Source of the DNA: an uncultured Eubacteriales bacterium
Lineage (GTDB): Bacteria > Bacillota > Clostridia > Oscillospirales > Oscillospiraceae
Assembly (NCBI GenBank): GCA_900548625.1
Contig: URLO01000005.1
Location: 1-64,000 of the forward strand
Length of the DNA: 64,000 nucleotides
Direction of reading: 5' to 3'
The translations under genes and the position numbers were made by a program. The notes below the pieces were generated by a model. That model was given only the letters and a program-made list of their open reading frames with translations, ran no database searches and was not told the DNA's origin. This document shows, one piece after another, positions 32,180-40,204 of this stretch. How positions within the stretch are numbered: the first letter of the stretch is position 1; each line of letters starts with the position of its first letter.

Positions 32180-33379
32180 ATGTCCGAAAAGAGAAAGGAC
32201 AACAAGGGACGTATCCTGCGGACAGGAGAGAGCCAGAGAAAAGACCTGATTTATCAATATCGGTATACAGACATTCGCGGCAAGCGGCAGACGGTGTATT
32301 CCTCCGATCTGAAAGAACTGCGGGAAAAAGAAAAGGAAATCCAGAAGCAGCTTGATGATGGCATTGATTATGCCGCAGGCAAAATTACCGTCATTCAACT
32401 GCTGGAACGCTATATCAGCATCAAGCAGGGCGTACGTTACAATACCAAAGTCGGCTATAACTTCGTGCTGAATCTGGTGAAGAAGGAAGATTTTGGTTAT
32501 CGTTCCATCCGGGACATCAAGGTTTCGGACGCGCAGAAATGGATCATGAAGCTGCACGAGGACGGAAAGGGATACAGCACCCTCACCAGCGTTCGGGGCG
32601 TTGTCAAACCGGCTTTCCAGATGGCGTACAACGAAGATGTGATCCGCCGGAATCCCTTTGACTTCAAATTGGTCGATGTGGTTTCCAACGATTCACAGAA
32701 GCGCATTGCGATGACGGATGAGCAGCAAACACTTTGGATGGATTTCATCCGGGAGGACAAGACCTACTGCAAGTATTACGACGAGTTTGTGGTGCTACTG
32801 GGAACCGGAATGCGCGTCAGCGAGTTCTGCGGGCTGACAAAGGCTGATCTGGACTTTACCGGGCGGAGAATCCGGGTGGATCACCAGCTCGTGCGGGAGC
32901 GCGGCGGCAAGTATTATGTGGAGAAAACCAAAACCGAGTGCGGCTGCCGCTACATTCCCATGACGGATGAGGTTTACCAAAGCCTACAAAATATTCTTTC
33001 ACGCCGCAAGCGCGTGAAAACGGAAACGATCATCGACGGGTACAGCGGTTTCCTTCTGCTGGACAAAAACGACAGTCCGAAGGTTGCCCTGCACATCGAG
33101 AATGAAATGCGCTGGGCAATGAAGGAGTATCAAAAACTGCACCCGGACAAGCCTCTGCCGCACATCACGCCCCATGTATTCCGGCACACGTTCTGCACAA
33201 ACATGGCGAACGCTGGCATGGACATCAAGACCTTGCAGTATGTCATGGGACATTCCGATGTGGGTGTCACGCTGAATGTTTACACCCATGCGAGCTATGA
33301 CCGCGCCGCCGAGCAGATGGCAAAGATCATTGATTTCAAAGGGCTTGCCGCACCGGAACCGCAGAGAAAATCAGGTTGA
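32180..33379 (+). CDS. int: Tyrosine-type site-specific integrase (Tn916 family)
   Basis: A 399-residue integrase. It has an N-terminal arm-binding domain (RQTVYSSDLKELREKEKEIQ), a SAM-like core-binding domain (about residues 75-155) and a catalytic domain with LLGTGMRVSEFCGLT (Arg), HVFRHTFCTNMA (His-x-x-Arg), GHSDVGVTLNVYTHA (His and nucleophile Tyr). All catalytic residues are intact. The ATG at 32180 has AAGGAG. It sits at the right end of the element beside arm-type repeats and the phosphatase target gene, and should catalyse integration and excision there. Confidence 0.95.
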   Translation: MSEKRKDNKGRILRTGESQRKDLIYQYRYTDIRGKRQTVYSSDLKELREKEKEIQKQLDDGIDYAAGKITVIQLLERYISIKQGVRYNTKVGYNFVLNLVKKEDFGYRSIRDIKVSDAQKWIMKLHEDGKGYSTLTSVRGVVKPAFQMAYNEDVIRRNPFDFKLVDVVSNDSQKRIAMTDEQQTLWMDFIREDKTYCKYYDEFVVLLGTGMRVSEFCGLTKADLDFTGRRIRVDHQLVRERGGKYYVEKTKTECGCRYIPMTDEVYQSLQNILSRRKRVKTETIIDGYSGFLLLDKNDSPKVALHIENEMRWAMKEYQKLHPDKPLPHITPHVFRHTFCTNMANAGMDIKTLQYVMGHSDVGVTLNVYTHASYDRAAEQMAKIIDFKGLAAPEPQRKSG

Positions 33380-33392
33380 AGCAATCGCAGCC

Positions 33393-33417
33393 ATTACACC
33401 AATTACTACACCATTTG
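33393..33417 (+). repeat. Integrase arm-type repeats, right end
   Basis: ATTACACCA and TTACTACACCATTTG stand in tandem 14-40 bases after the integrase stop. The 15-base second word is identical to 19694-19708. Confidence 0.6.
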
Positions 33418-33540
33418 CCCGAAAATCTGCGTAGAGTTACGGAAATCCGCGTAGGTTTCCGGCATGACAGCGAAAATGAAAGAAGCGCCGAAAGCCTTGA
33501 AATATCAAGGGTTGGAGGCTTTTGAAGGGATATAACAGCA

Positions 33541-34005
33541 ATGACAAAAATTCTATTTGTTTGCCACGGCAACATCTGCCGCAGTCCGATGGCGGAGTTC
33601 GTTATGAAGAAGCTGGTGGAGGATGCGGGACTGGCGGCGCAGTTCCACATCGAATCGGCGGCGACCAGCCGGGAGGAGCTCGGAAACCCCGTCTACCCGC
33701 CTGCCCGGCGGAAGCTGGCCGAGCACGGCATTTCCTGCGCCGGTCATGCCGCGCGGCAGATGACACGGGCAGATTATGAAAAAAATGATCTCCTGATCGG
33801 GATGGATCAGGAGAATCTCCGGAACATGCAGCGCATCTGCGGCGGTGACCCGGACGGAAAGATTTCGCTTCTGATGGCGCACACCAGCCGCCCCGGAAAC
33901 GTTGCTGACCCGTGGTACACCGGCGATTTTGAGGCGACATGGCGCGATGTAGCGGAGGGCTGCCGCTGCCTGCTGGCAGAGCTGATGCCCGCATCCAATG
34001 CGTGA
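33541..34005 (+). CDS. Low-molecular-weight protein-tyrosine phosphatase
   Basis: A 154-residue phosphatase with the N-terminal P-loop VCHGNICRS (C-x5-R with Cys9 or so) and the general-acid DPW in NVADPWYTGDF. It removes phosphate from tyrosine (or arginine) residues of proteins. Its first ten codons probably come from the right end of the integrated element and the rest from the chromosome, with the displaced original 5' end at 21352. The gene remains intact and full length. Confidence 0.9.
   Translation: MTKILFVCHGNICRSPMAEFVMKKLVEDAGLAAQFHIESAATSREELGNPVYPPARRKLAEHGISCAGHAARQMTRADYEKNDLLIGMDQENLRNMQRICGGDPDGKISLLMAHTSRPGNVADPWYTGDFEATWRDVAEGCRCLLAELMPASNA
33562..33571 (+). repeat. Candidate attR core
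   Basis: TGCCACGGCA, repeated at 21373-21382, within codons for the phosphatase P-loop. Recombination between the copies would restore a gene beginning MIKVLFICHGNICRS. Confidence 0.55.
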
Positions 34006-34033
34006 ATGTGGGCAAGTTCGCTCAATTCCCGCC

Positions 34034-34513
34034 TCAGTGCCCCTCACCCGCGATCATGTGCAGCGCGTGCTCGAGCGCAGGAAGAACAGCGCCGAGATTT
34101 TCACGCGCCGCCTTCTCCGAGCCGGGCAGATTGACGATCAGGCTGCTGCCGCGCGTACCCGCGACGGCGCGGGAAAGCATGGCGCGCGGCGTGATCTTCA
34201 GTCCCTCGACCCACATCGCAACCGGAATGGCGCGGATCTCGCGCTCGATCACCGCCAGCGTTGCCTCCGGTGTGACATCACGCGGCGAAAGCCCCGTGCC
34301 GCCCGTGGTCACGATCAGATCTGCATGCGTCTCATCCGCGCAGGAACGCAGGACGGCGCGGATCTCGTCCTGCTCGTCCGGAACGACGGCGGTGCGGATG
34401 ACGGTGTATCCCGCCTGCTCCAGCATCGCACATACGGCGGGGCCGCTGGTATCGGTGCGCGCTCCCCTGCTTGCAAGGTCGCTGACTGTAATGATCGCTG
34501 CTGAATAACTCAT
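34034..34513 (-). CDS. MogA/MoaB family molybdenum cofactor biosynthesis protein
   Basis: A 159-residue MoCF-fold protein that adenylylates molybdopterin before metal insertion. ITVSDLASRGARTDTSG, the VTTGGTGLSPRDVTPEAT loop and LPGSEKAARENL are the family's conserved nucleotide and pterin-binding segments. The ATG at 34513 has AAAGGATGG upstream. It follows the IclR-type gene on the same strand and faces the phosphatase gene. MogA and MoaB cannot be separated from sequence alone. Confidence 0.88.
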   Translation of the reverse strand: MSYSAAIITVSDLASRGARTDTSGPAVCAMLEQAGYTVIRTAVVPDEQDEIRAVLRSCADETHADLIVTTGGTGLSPRDVTPEATLAVIEREIRAIPVAMWVEGLKITPRAMLSRAVAGTRGSSLIVNLPGSEKAARENLGAVLPALEHALHMIAGEGH

Positions 34514-34554
34514 AAAAAACCATCCTTTCTCATGCAGATGCAGCTCATAGCATT

Positions 34555-34616
34555 TGCGCCCGCGGGCGCAGCATGTTTTCGATAAGCTCCGGCGGCGCAA
34601 CATGCGCCGCCTTTTT
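34555..34616. terminator. Two hairpins between the iclR-type and mogA-like genes
   Basis: A 16-base GC palindrome (34555-34570) and a 9-bp hairpin (34591-34599 with 34603-34611) followed by a T run on the plus strand. The second would stop plus-strand readthrough from the phosphatase gene; on the minus strand both lie in the leader of the mogA-like gene. Confidence 0.55.
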
Positions 34617-35379
34617 ATTCGCGGTATCCGAGCGCTGCGGAGATCATCGCCGCAGCCGCGCAGACGCGCTCGATCGCCGCGTGAAACTCATCCGAACGGG
34701 TACTGCGGAACATGCCGATCACACCGACGGTGTACCTGACGCAGCCGTCGACCGTGCGGATCGGTGCGGAGATCGAACGCAGGCCGATCTTATATTCTCC
34801 ATTTTCGATGGCGTAGCCACGCCTGCGGCAGCCCTCGATTTCTTGCAGCAGCGCGTCCACATCCGTGACGGTGTGCGGCGTGAACTGCGTCATGCTCTGC
34901 CGGCGCAGGAGCTTTTCCGCCTCCGCGTGCGGCATGGCGGCGAGAAACACCTTGCCCTGCGAGGTGCAGTAAATTGGCAGGCGTGCGCCGACGTCGGAGA
35001 CGATGCGCAGCTTGTCGCGCGCCTCCACCTGATCGAGCGTGATGACATGACTTCCCTCGCAGATCGAGAGCATGACCGATACGCCGCAGTCTGCGGCCAG
35101 GTGCTCCATATAGGGCTTGGCAACGGCGGAAATATCCCATGACCTGCCGATCTGACAGCCGTATTCAAACAGCCGCAGTCCGAGCGCGTATTTCCCGTCC
35201 GGCGTCTGTTCGATGACGTCGTACTCACGCATAGTCGTCAGGAGCCCGAAGACCGTGCTTTTCGGCATGGCCGCCTGCATTGTGATCTCCTTGAGCGTCA
35301 TGGGCCGTCCGCCCGCCGAGAGAAGCTGCAAAAGCTCCATCGCCTTTGCAACCGACTGGATCGTGTTTCCGTCCGGCAT
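34615..35379 (-). CDS. IclR family transcriptional regulator
   Basis: A 254-residue regulator. The N-terminal winged HTH (about residues 5-65; LKEITMQAAMPKSTVFGLLT) is followed by an IclR effector domain (IYCTSQGKVFLAAM, RRRGYAIENGEYKIGLRSIS). AGGAGG precedes the ATG. It is divergent from moaA and upstream of the mogA-like gene, so it may control molybdenum-cofactor genes or a molybdoenzyme pathway; such control by an IclR protein would be unusual and is inferred from position only. Confidence 0.85.
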   Translation of the reverse strand: MPDGNTIQSVAKAMELLQLLSAGGRPMTLKEITMQAAMPKSTVFGLLTTMREYDVIEQTPDGKYALGLRLFEYGCQIGRSWDISAVAKPYMEHLAADCGVSVMLSICEGSHVITLDQVEARDKLRIVSDVGARLPIYCTSQGKVFLAAMPHAEAEKLLRRQSMTQFTPHTVTDVDALLQEIEGCRRRGYAIENGEYKIGLRSISAPIRTVDGCVRYTVGVIGMFRSTRSDEFHAAIERVCAAAAMISAALGYRE

Positions 35380-35479
35380 GGCAGCACCTCCTTTTTACCT
35401 ATTTTACGCCGCCGTACTTCCGCGCGTCAAGATTATCCGACTGTACCGTTTGTTTTTCCGACAATGCCGCACAGCGCGC

Positions 35480-35508
35480 TTGATTGTGCGCGCCCGATTT
35501 GATAAAAT
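35480..35508 (+). promoter_or_regulatory. Promoter of the moaA-moaC-modABC gene group
   Basis: TTGATT (35480-35485), a 17-base spacer and TAAAAT (35503-35508) lie 37 bases before moaA, in the divergent gap with the IclR-type gene. Confidence 0.7.
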
Positions 35509-35544
35509 AAACATGATATTTATTCGAGAATAACGGTGATTCGT

Positions 35545-36492
35545 ATGAACGATACGCTTGGCAGGAAAATTACATATCTTCGCCTTTCCGTGACTGACCT
35601 GTGCGATCTGCGCTGCATCTACTGTATGCCGGAGCACGGCGTTCCCAAACGCGCGCACAGTGAGATCTGCTCGCTTGAGGAGCTGTGCGATATGGCCGCT
35701 GCGGCGGTCAGTCTCGGCGTGCGCAAGGTGCGCATCACGGGCGGCGAGCCACTGGTTCGGCGCGGCGTCGTATCCCTCTGCCAGATGCTGTGCGCGCTTC
35801 CGGGTCTGGAGGAGCTTTGTCTCACAACGAACGGTGTGCGTCTGCCGGAGCTGGCTGCGCCGCTCCGCGAGGCTGGCGTTGACCGGCTGAACATCAGCCT
35901 CGACACGCTCCGGCCCGAGCGCTATCGCAGCATCACGCGCATCGGGGAACTCTCCTCCGTCCTGCGCGGGCTGGGCGCCGCCGAGGCGGCCGGCTTTTCA
36001 CACACAAAGCTCAACTGCGTCCTGATGGGCGGTGTCAATGACGACGAGATCGAGGATTTCGTCCGTCTGACGCAGGCGCGTCCCCTCAGCGTCCGCTTCA
36101 TCGAGCTGATGCCGATGGGCGCGTGCGCCAAATGGGAGAAAGCTCGCTTTCTCCCGGCCGGAGCGGTGCTCGACCGCGTACCGGAGCTGGTACCGGCCGG
36201 CACGGACGGCGTCAGCCGGCTGTACCGCATTCCCGGCGCAGCCGGAACGGTCGGGCTGATCGAGCCGATGAGCCACGCCTTCTGCGCCGAATGCAGCCGC
36301 ATCCGCATCACCGCTGACGGCAAGCTCAAGCCCTGCCTGCACGCGGACACGGAAATTGCTCTGCGCGGTCTTCACGGCGAGGCGCTTCTCGACGCCCTCC
36401 GCCAGGGCATTGCGCGCAAGCCGGAGCGTCATGCGCTGATGCGCGATGGCCAGAGCCATGCAGGACGCTGCATGAGTGAAATCGGAGGTTAG
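35545..36492 (+). CDS. moaA: GTP 3',8-cyclase MoaA
   Basis: A 315-residue radical SAM enzyme that starts molybdopterin synthesis by cyclising GTP. The N-terminal cluster motif CDLRCIYCMPEHG (CxxxCxxC), TGGEPLVR, and the C-terminal second cluster FCAECSRIRITADGKLKPCL are all present. The ATG at 35545 is used; a GTG three codons earlier is possible. The usual C-terminal GG follows: the protein ends in EIGG, as MoaA requires for catalysis. It heads the molybdenum operon. Confidence 0.95.
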   Translation: MNDTLGRKITYLRLSVTDLCDLRCIYCMPEHGVPKRAHSEICSLEELCDMAAAAVSLGVRKVRITGGEPLVRRGVVSLCQMLCALPGLEELCLTTNGVRLPELAAPLREAGVDRLNISLDTLRPERYRSITRIGELSSVLRGLGAAEAAGFSHTKLNCVLMGGVNDDEIEDFVRLTQARPLSVRFIELMPMGACAKWEKARFLPAGAVLDRVPELVPAGTDGVSRLYRIPGAAGTVGLIEPMSHAFCAECSRIRITADGKLKPCLHADTEIALRGLHGEALLDALRQGIARKPERHALMRDGQSHAGRCMSEIGG

Positions 36493-36493
36493 G

Positions 36494-36973
36494 ATGGAGC
36501 TGACACATTTTAATGACGAGGGACGCGCGCGCATGGTCGATGTGACCGAAAAGCCGCAGACGATTCGCATTGCGCGCGCGGCAGCCACCGTCAACATGCG
36601 CGCCGAAACGATGCAAATGCTCCGCAGCGGCGGCATGAAAAAGGGCGACGTGCTCGCCGTGGCGCAGGTCGCGGGCATCATGGCAGCGAAGAAAAACAGC
36701 GAGCTGATCCCGATGTGCCACACCATTTTGCTGACCGGCGTGGACATTCATTTTACGCTGGAGGAGACAGCGCTGCACATTTTTTCCGAGGTTCGCTGCA
36801 AGGGTGAAACGGGCGTGGAAATGGAGGCGCTGACCGCCGTGTCGGTCGCGGCACTGACCGTCTATGACATGTGCAAGGCCGTCCAGCGGGATATGACGAT
36901 CACCGATATACGTCTGCTCTACAAAGAGGGCGGAAAAAGCGGTATATATGAAAGGAAGGATGAGCATGGCTGA
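36494..36973 (+). CDS. moaC: Cyclic pyranopterin monophosphate synthase MoaC
   Basis: A 159-residue MoaC, second enzyme of molybdopterin synthesis. MVDVTEKPQTIRIARA, AQVAGIMAAKKNSELIPMCH and EMEALTAVSVAALTVYDMCK carry the conserved active-site Lys, His and Asp residues. It starts one base after moaA and overlaps the MOSC gene by 8 bases. Confidence 0.95.
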   Translation: MELTHFNDEGRARMVDVTEKPQTIRIARAAATVNMRAETMQMLRSGGMKKGDVLAVAQVAGIMAAKKNSELIPMCHTILLTGVDIHFTLEETALHIFSEVRCKGETGVEMEALTAVSVAALTVYDMCKAVQRDMTITDIRLLYKEGGKSGIYERKDEHG

Positions 36974-37406
36974 GGTCGTTGCAGTCAACATCAGTGAAAG
37001 AAAGGGCATCCGCAAGCATGAGGTTCCGTATATCGAGCTTCTGCCGCATCACGGCATTGTCGGCGACGCCCATGCGGGTGACTGGCACCGGCAGGTGAGC
37101 CTGCTTGCAGAGGAGAGCATCAACACGATGCGTGCGCTGGGGCTGAGCCTGACGGCGGGCGCCTTCGCGGAAAACATCAACACAGTCGGCATTTCGCTCA
37201 AAACGCTCCCGGTCGGGACGCTGCTCCAGATCGGTGCCGCTGTCCTGCGCGTGACGCAGATCGGCAAGGAGTGTCACAACGACTGCGCCATCAAAAAGAC
37301 GACCGGAAAATGCGTCATGCCGACTGAGGGCATCTTCTGTGAGGTCGTCACGCCCGGCCGCGTGCAGAAGGGCGACCAAATCACCGTTCTGGAGGAAATG
37401 CCATGA
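36966..37406 (+). CDS. MOSC domain protein
   Basis: A 146-residue stand-alone MOSC domain (VPYIELLPHHGIVGDAHAGD with the GDxH pattern, and a conserved Cys in IGKECHNDCAIKK). MOSC proteins handle sulfur or bind molybdenum cofactor; stand-alone forms in moa clusters are thought to act in cofactor maturation or storage. The ATG at 36966 has AAGGA. It overlaps moaC and the moeA-like gene. Confidence 0.9.
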   Translation: MAEVVAVNISERKGIRKHEVPYIELLPHHGIVGDAHAGDWHRQVSLLAEESINTMRALGLSLTAGAFAENINTVGISLKTLPVGTLLQIGAAVLRVTQIGKECHNDCAIKKTTGKCVMPTEGIFCEVVTPGRVQKGDQITVLEEMP

Positions 37407-38422
37407 AACTGATTGAAACGAAAAACGCCGTCGGCCATGTGCTCTGCCACGATCTGACGCGCATCGTCCCCGGCGAGTTCAAGGGCGCGCAGTTCCGCAA
37501 GGGACACATCGTCACGGAGGCGGATATTCCGATGCTTCTGTCAATGGGCAAGGAGCACCTGTACGTCTGGGAGATGGAGCCGGGTACGCTCCATGAAAAC
37601 GACGCCGCCGAGCGTCTTTGCGCCATCTGCAAAAACGAGCACATGTCGCGCGGCGAGGTCCGGGAGGGCAAGATCGAGCTTCGCGCTGACTGCGACGGGC
37701 TGTTCCGTGTGGACGTGGAAAGGCTCACCGCCATCAACATGATCGACGAGCTGATGATCGCCACCCGCCACTCGAACACCGCCGTTCGCGCCGGTGACAA
37801 GCTCTGCGGCACGCGCGTCATTCCGCTCATCATTCGCGAGGAAAAGCTCGACGCCGCCGACCGCGTCGCGGCAGGCAGACCCATTTTGGAGCTGCTGCCC
37901 TACAAGCTGAAGACCGCCGCCGTCATCACGACCGGCAGTGAGGTCGCAAGCGGGCGTATCCAGGATACGTTCACCCCGGTCCTTGAGAAAAAGCTCGCGG
38001 CATTCGGCATCCGCATGACCGAGCACGCCGTGGTCGGAGACGGACTGGACAACGTTGCCGCCGCCATCGCGCAGATGCGGACAAAAAACGTTGACATGAT
38101 CCTCTGCACCGGCGGCATGAGCGTCGATCCCGACGATAACACCCCCGGCGCGATCAAGAAAAGCGGTGCAAACATCGTCTCCTACGGTGCGCCGGTGCTT
38201 CCCGGCGCCATGTTCCTGCTCGGCTACTATGAAGACGGTCAGCCCGTCATGGGTCTGCCCGGATGCGTCATGTATGCAAAGGCGACCGTCTTTGACCTGC
38301 TTCTGCCGCGCATCACGGCGGGCGTTCGCGTGACGCGCGAGGAAATTGCCGCGATGGGCAACGGCGGTCTTTGCCTCGGATGCGAGAGCTGCCGCTATCC
38401 TGTCTGCCCGTTCGGAAAATAA
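37403..38422 (+). CDS. Molybdopterin-binding protein (MoeA-like, Cys-rich tail)
   Basis: A 339-residue protein with a MoCF molybdopterin-binding domain (AAVITTGSEVASGRI, ILCTGGMSVDPDDNTPGAI and LPGAMFLLGYY, about residues 170-300). It is shorter than MoeA and lacks a clear full set of MoeA domains. The last 15 residues carry four cysteines (CLGCESCRYPVC), a possible metal site. It overlaps the MOSC gene by 4 bases. It probably inserts molybdenum or hands the cofactor to client enzymes. Confidence 0.85.
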   Translation: MKLIETKNAVGHVLCHDLTRIVPGEFKGAQFRKGHIVTEADIPMLLSMGKEHLYVWEMEPGTLHENDAAERLCAICKNEHMSRGEVREGKIELRADCDGLFRVDVERLTAINMIDELMIATRHSNTAVRAGDKLCGTRVIPLIIREEKLDAADRVAAGRPILELLPYKLKTAAVITTGSEVASGRIQDTFTPVLEKKLAAFGIRMTEHAVVGDGLDNVAAAIAQMRTKNVDMILCTGGMSVDPDDNTPGAIKKSGANIVSYGAPVLPGAMFLLGYYEDGQPVMGLPGCVMYAKATVFDLLLPRITAGVRVTREEIAAMGNGGLCLGCESCRYPVCPFGK

Positions 38423-38482
38423 CAGCAGTTCAAAGCGCCGTGCGCTTTTATATCCAATCATCAAACAAAGAGGAGAAAAAAC

Positions 38483-39421
38483 ATGAAAAAACTGTTTGCC
38501 ATCCTGCTTGCTCTGACACTTGTCCTGAGCATGGCCGCCTGTGCCTCCGCACCCGCAAAAACCGACAAATCCGCCGATCAACCCCAAACCGACGCGCAGC
38601 CGGCGCAGACACCCGCTTCCGACGAAAAAACTGCTGCGGACGAAAAGCCTGCTGCCGATGAAAAACCCGCTGCGGATGAAAAGCCGGTCGAGCTGGTCGT
38701 CTTTGCTGCCGCCTCTATGACCGAAACGCTGACCGAGATCGGCGGTCTGTTCATGGAGCAGAATCCGAACGTCACCATTCAGTTCAACTTCGATTCCTCC
38801 GGCACGCTCAAGACGCAGATCCAAAGCGGCGCTGACTGCGACGTGTTCATTTCTGCCGGTCAGAAGCAGATGAACCAGCTTGACAAGGACGCCTCCGCGG
38901 ATGTCAACACCGAGGGGCTCGACTTCGTGCTGGCGGGCAGCCGCTTCAACATCCTCGAAAACAAGGTCACGCTCGTTGTTCCCGAGGGAAATCCCAAGAA
39001 CATCCTCTCCTTTGACGACCTTGCCGCTGGCCTGAGAGATGGCTCCGTCCTGCTTGCCATGGGCAACTCCGACGTACCCGTCGGGCAGTACACGCAGAAG
39101 ATCCTCAAATACTACGAGCTGGACGAGGATGCGCTGGCCACCGCAGGCTGCCTGACCTACGGCACCAACGTCAAGGAAGTCACCACGCAGGTCTCTGAGG
39201 CGGTCGTTGACTGCGGCGTCATCTACTGCACCGACGCCTTCTCCGCAGGACTGACCATCGTGGACTACGCCACCGCCGAGATGTGCGGTCAGGTCATCTA
39301 CCCCGCCGCCGTCCTGAACATCTCGCAGAACGCGGAGAGCGCACAGGCGTTCCTCGACTTCTGCCGCACGCCCGAGGCGACCGCAATCTTTGAAGCCGTC
39401 GGCTTCTCTGCCGCAGCGTAA
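38483..39421 (+). CDS. modA: Molybdate ABC transporter substrate-binding lipoprotein ModA
   Basis: A 312-residue secreted lipoprotein. The signal peptide ends in a lipobox (LVLSMAAC, Cys at about residue 20), then comes a linker with four near-repeats of ADEKPA, then a ModA domain (LVVFAAASMTETLTEIG, FNFDSSGTLKTQIQSGADCD). It binds molybdate or tungstate outside the membrane for ModBC. AGAGGAG precedes the ATG. A hairpin between it and modB likely sets its higher expression. Confidence 0.92.
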   Translation: MKKLFAILLALTLVLSMAACASAPAKTDKSADQPQTDAQPAQTPASDEKTAADEKPAADEKPAADEKPVELVVFAAASMTETLTEIGGLFMEQNPNVTIQFNFDSSGTLKTQIQSGADCDVFISAGQKQMNQLDKDASADVNTEGLDFVLAGSRFNILENKVTLVVPEGNPKNILSFDDLAAGLRDGSVLLAMGNSDVPVGQYTQKILKYYELDEDALATAGCLTYGTNVKEVTTQVSEAVVDCGVIYCTDAFSAGLTIVDYATAEMCGQVIYPAAVLNISQNAESAQAFLDFCRTPEATAIFEAVGFSAAA

Positions 39422-39435
39422 ACAAAAAAGCCTGC

Positions 39436-39464
39436 AACGGGAAGCGGACACCGCTTCCCGTTTG
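39436..39464 (+). terminator. Attenuator-like hairpin between modA and modB
   Basis: A perfect 12-bp stem (39436-39447 with 39451-39462) and 3-base loop with a short T run. Partial termination or mRNA stabilisation here would give more binding protein than permease, as is common in ABC operons. Confidence 0.65.
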
Positions 39465-39526
39465 TCCACTCCATCGAATGAAGCCCCTGGCCGGAGCCGC
39501 GCTCCGCAGGGGCGGAAGGAGCCGCC

Positions 39527-40204
39527 ATGGATTGGTTTCCGCTGTGGAATTCGCTGCGCATCGCGGCGATCTCCACCTTCTTTGTCTTTTTCTTCGGCAT
39601 CTTTGCCGCCTATTACATCGCAAAGCTCCCGCGCCTTTTCAAGGGCGTGCTCGACGTCATTCTGACGCTGCCGCTGGTGCTTCCGCCCACGGTCGTCGGT
39701 TACCTCCTTTTGCGGGTGCTCGGGCCGAAGCGCATCGTCGGCGCGTGGGTGCTCAGAACCTTCGGTCTCAAGCTGGTCATGACGTGGTGGTCGGCCATTT
39801 TTGCCACCATCGTGGTCATTTTTCCGCTGATGTACCGCACGGTGCGCGGCGCGTTCGAGGCGTTTGACGAGACGCTGGCATATTCCGGCCAGACGCTCGG
39901 CCTCTCGAACACGTTCATTTTCTGGCGCATCCGTATCCCCTACTGCCGTCAGGGCATTCTGGCGGGCACAGTGCTCGCGTTTGCGCGCGCCATCGGAGAA
40001 TACGGCGCGACCAGCATGATCGCAGGCTACACCCCCGGCAAGACCGCCACCATTTCCACCACCGTCTATCAGATGTGGCGAACGGACAACGACGCACTGG
40101 CGTTTCGGTGGGTCATGGTGAACATCGCCATTTCCACGGTCGTGCTGCTGGCGGTCAATATGCTTGAGCGGAGAAATGCCTGCCGCCGAAAGGAGCGTGC
40201 GTGA
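39527..40204 (+). CDS. modB: Molybdate ABC transporter permease ModB
   Basis: A 225-residue membrane protein with about five transmembrane helices. The permease signature EYGATSMIAGY (about residues 163-173; EAA-type loop contacting the ATPase) and LPLVLPPTVVGYLLL are typical of ModB. GGAAGGAG precedes the ATG. It overlaps modC by a base. Confidence 0.93.
   Translation: MDWFPLWNSLRIAAISTFFVFFFGIFAAYYIAKLPRLFKGVLDVILTLPLVLPPTVVGYLLLRVLGPKRIVGAWVLRTFGLKLVMTWWSAIFATIVVIFPLMYRTVRGAFEAFDETLAYSGQTLGLSNTFIFWRIRIPYCRQGILAGTVLAFARAIGEYGATSMIAGYTPGKTATISTTVYQMWRTDNDALAFRWVMVNIAISTVVLLAVNMLERRNACRRKERA

Larger units (their letters stand above)
21383..33571. mobile_element. Integrative mobilizable element carrying a NotI-like restriction-modification and OLD-nuclease module
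   Basis: About 12.2 kb bounded by the direct repeat TGCCACGGCA inside an LMW phosphatase gene. It carries XRE regulators, a defence island, an oriT-like site, DUF3847, MobA/MobL relaxase, CHC2 primase, VapE helicase, an excisionase and a tyrosine integrase at the right end. No conjugation (type IV secretion) genes are present, so transfer would depend on a helper. The right end re-supplies the first codons of the phosphatase. Confidence 0.75.

Noticed and set aside
34500..35545. Molybdenum-cofactor riboswitch before moaA or the mogA-like gene
   Set aside because: The gap before moaA is mostly promoter with no room for the large Moco element, and the hairpins before the mogA-like gene are simple stems.
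37541..39469. 642-codon minus-strand frame over the moeA-like and modA genes
   Set aside because: It mirrors GC-rich coding DNA; no family match or ribosome site, while both plus-strand genes have clear motifs.
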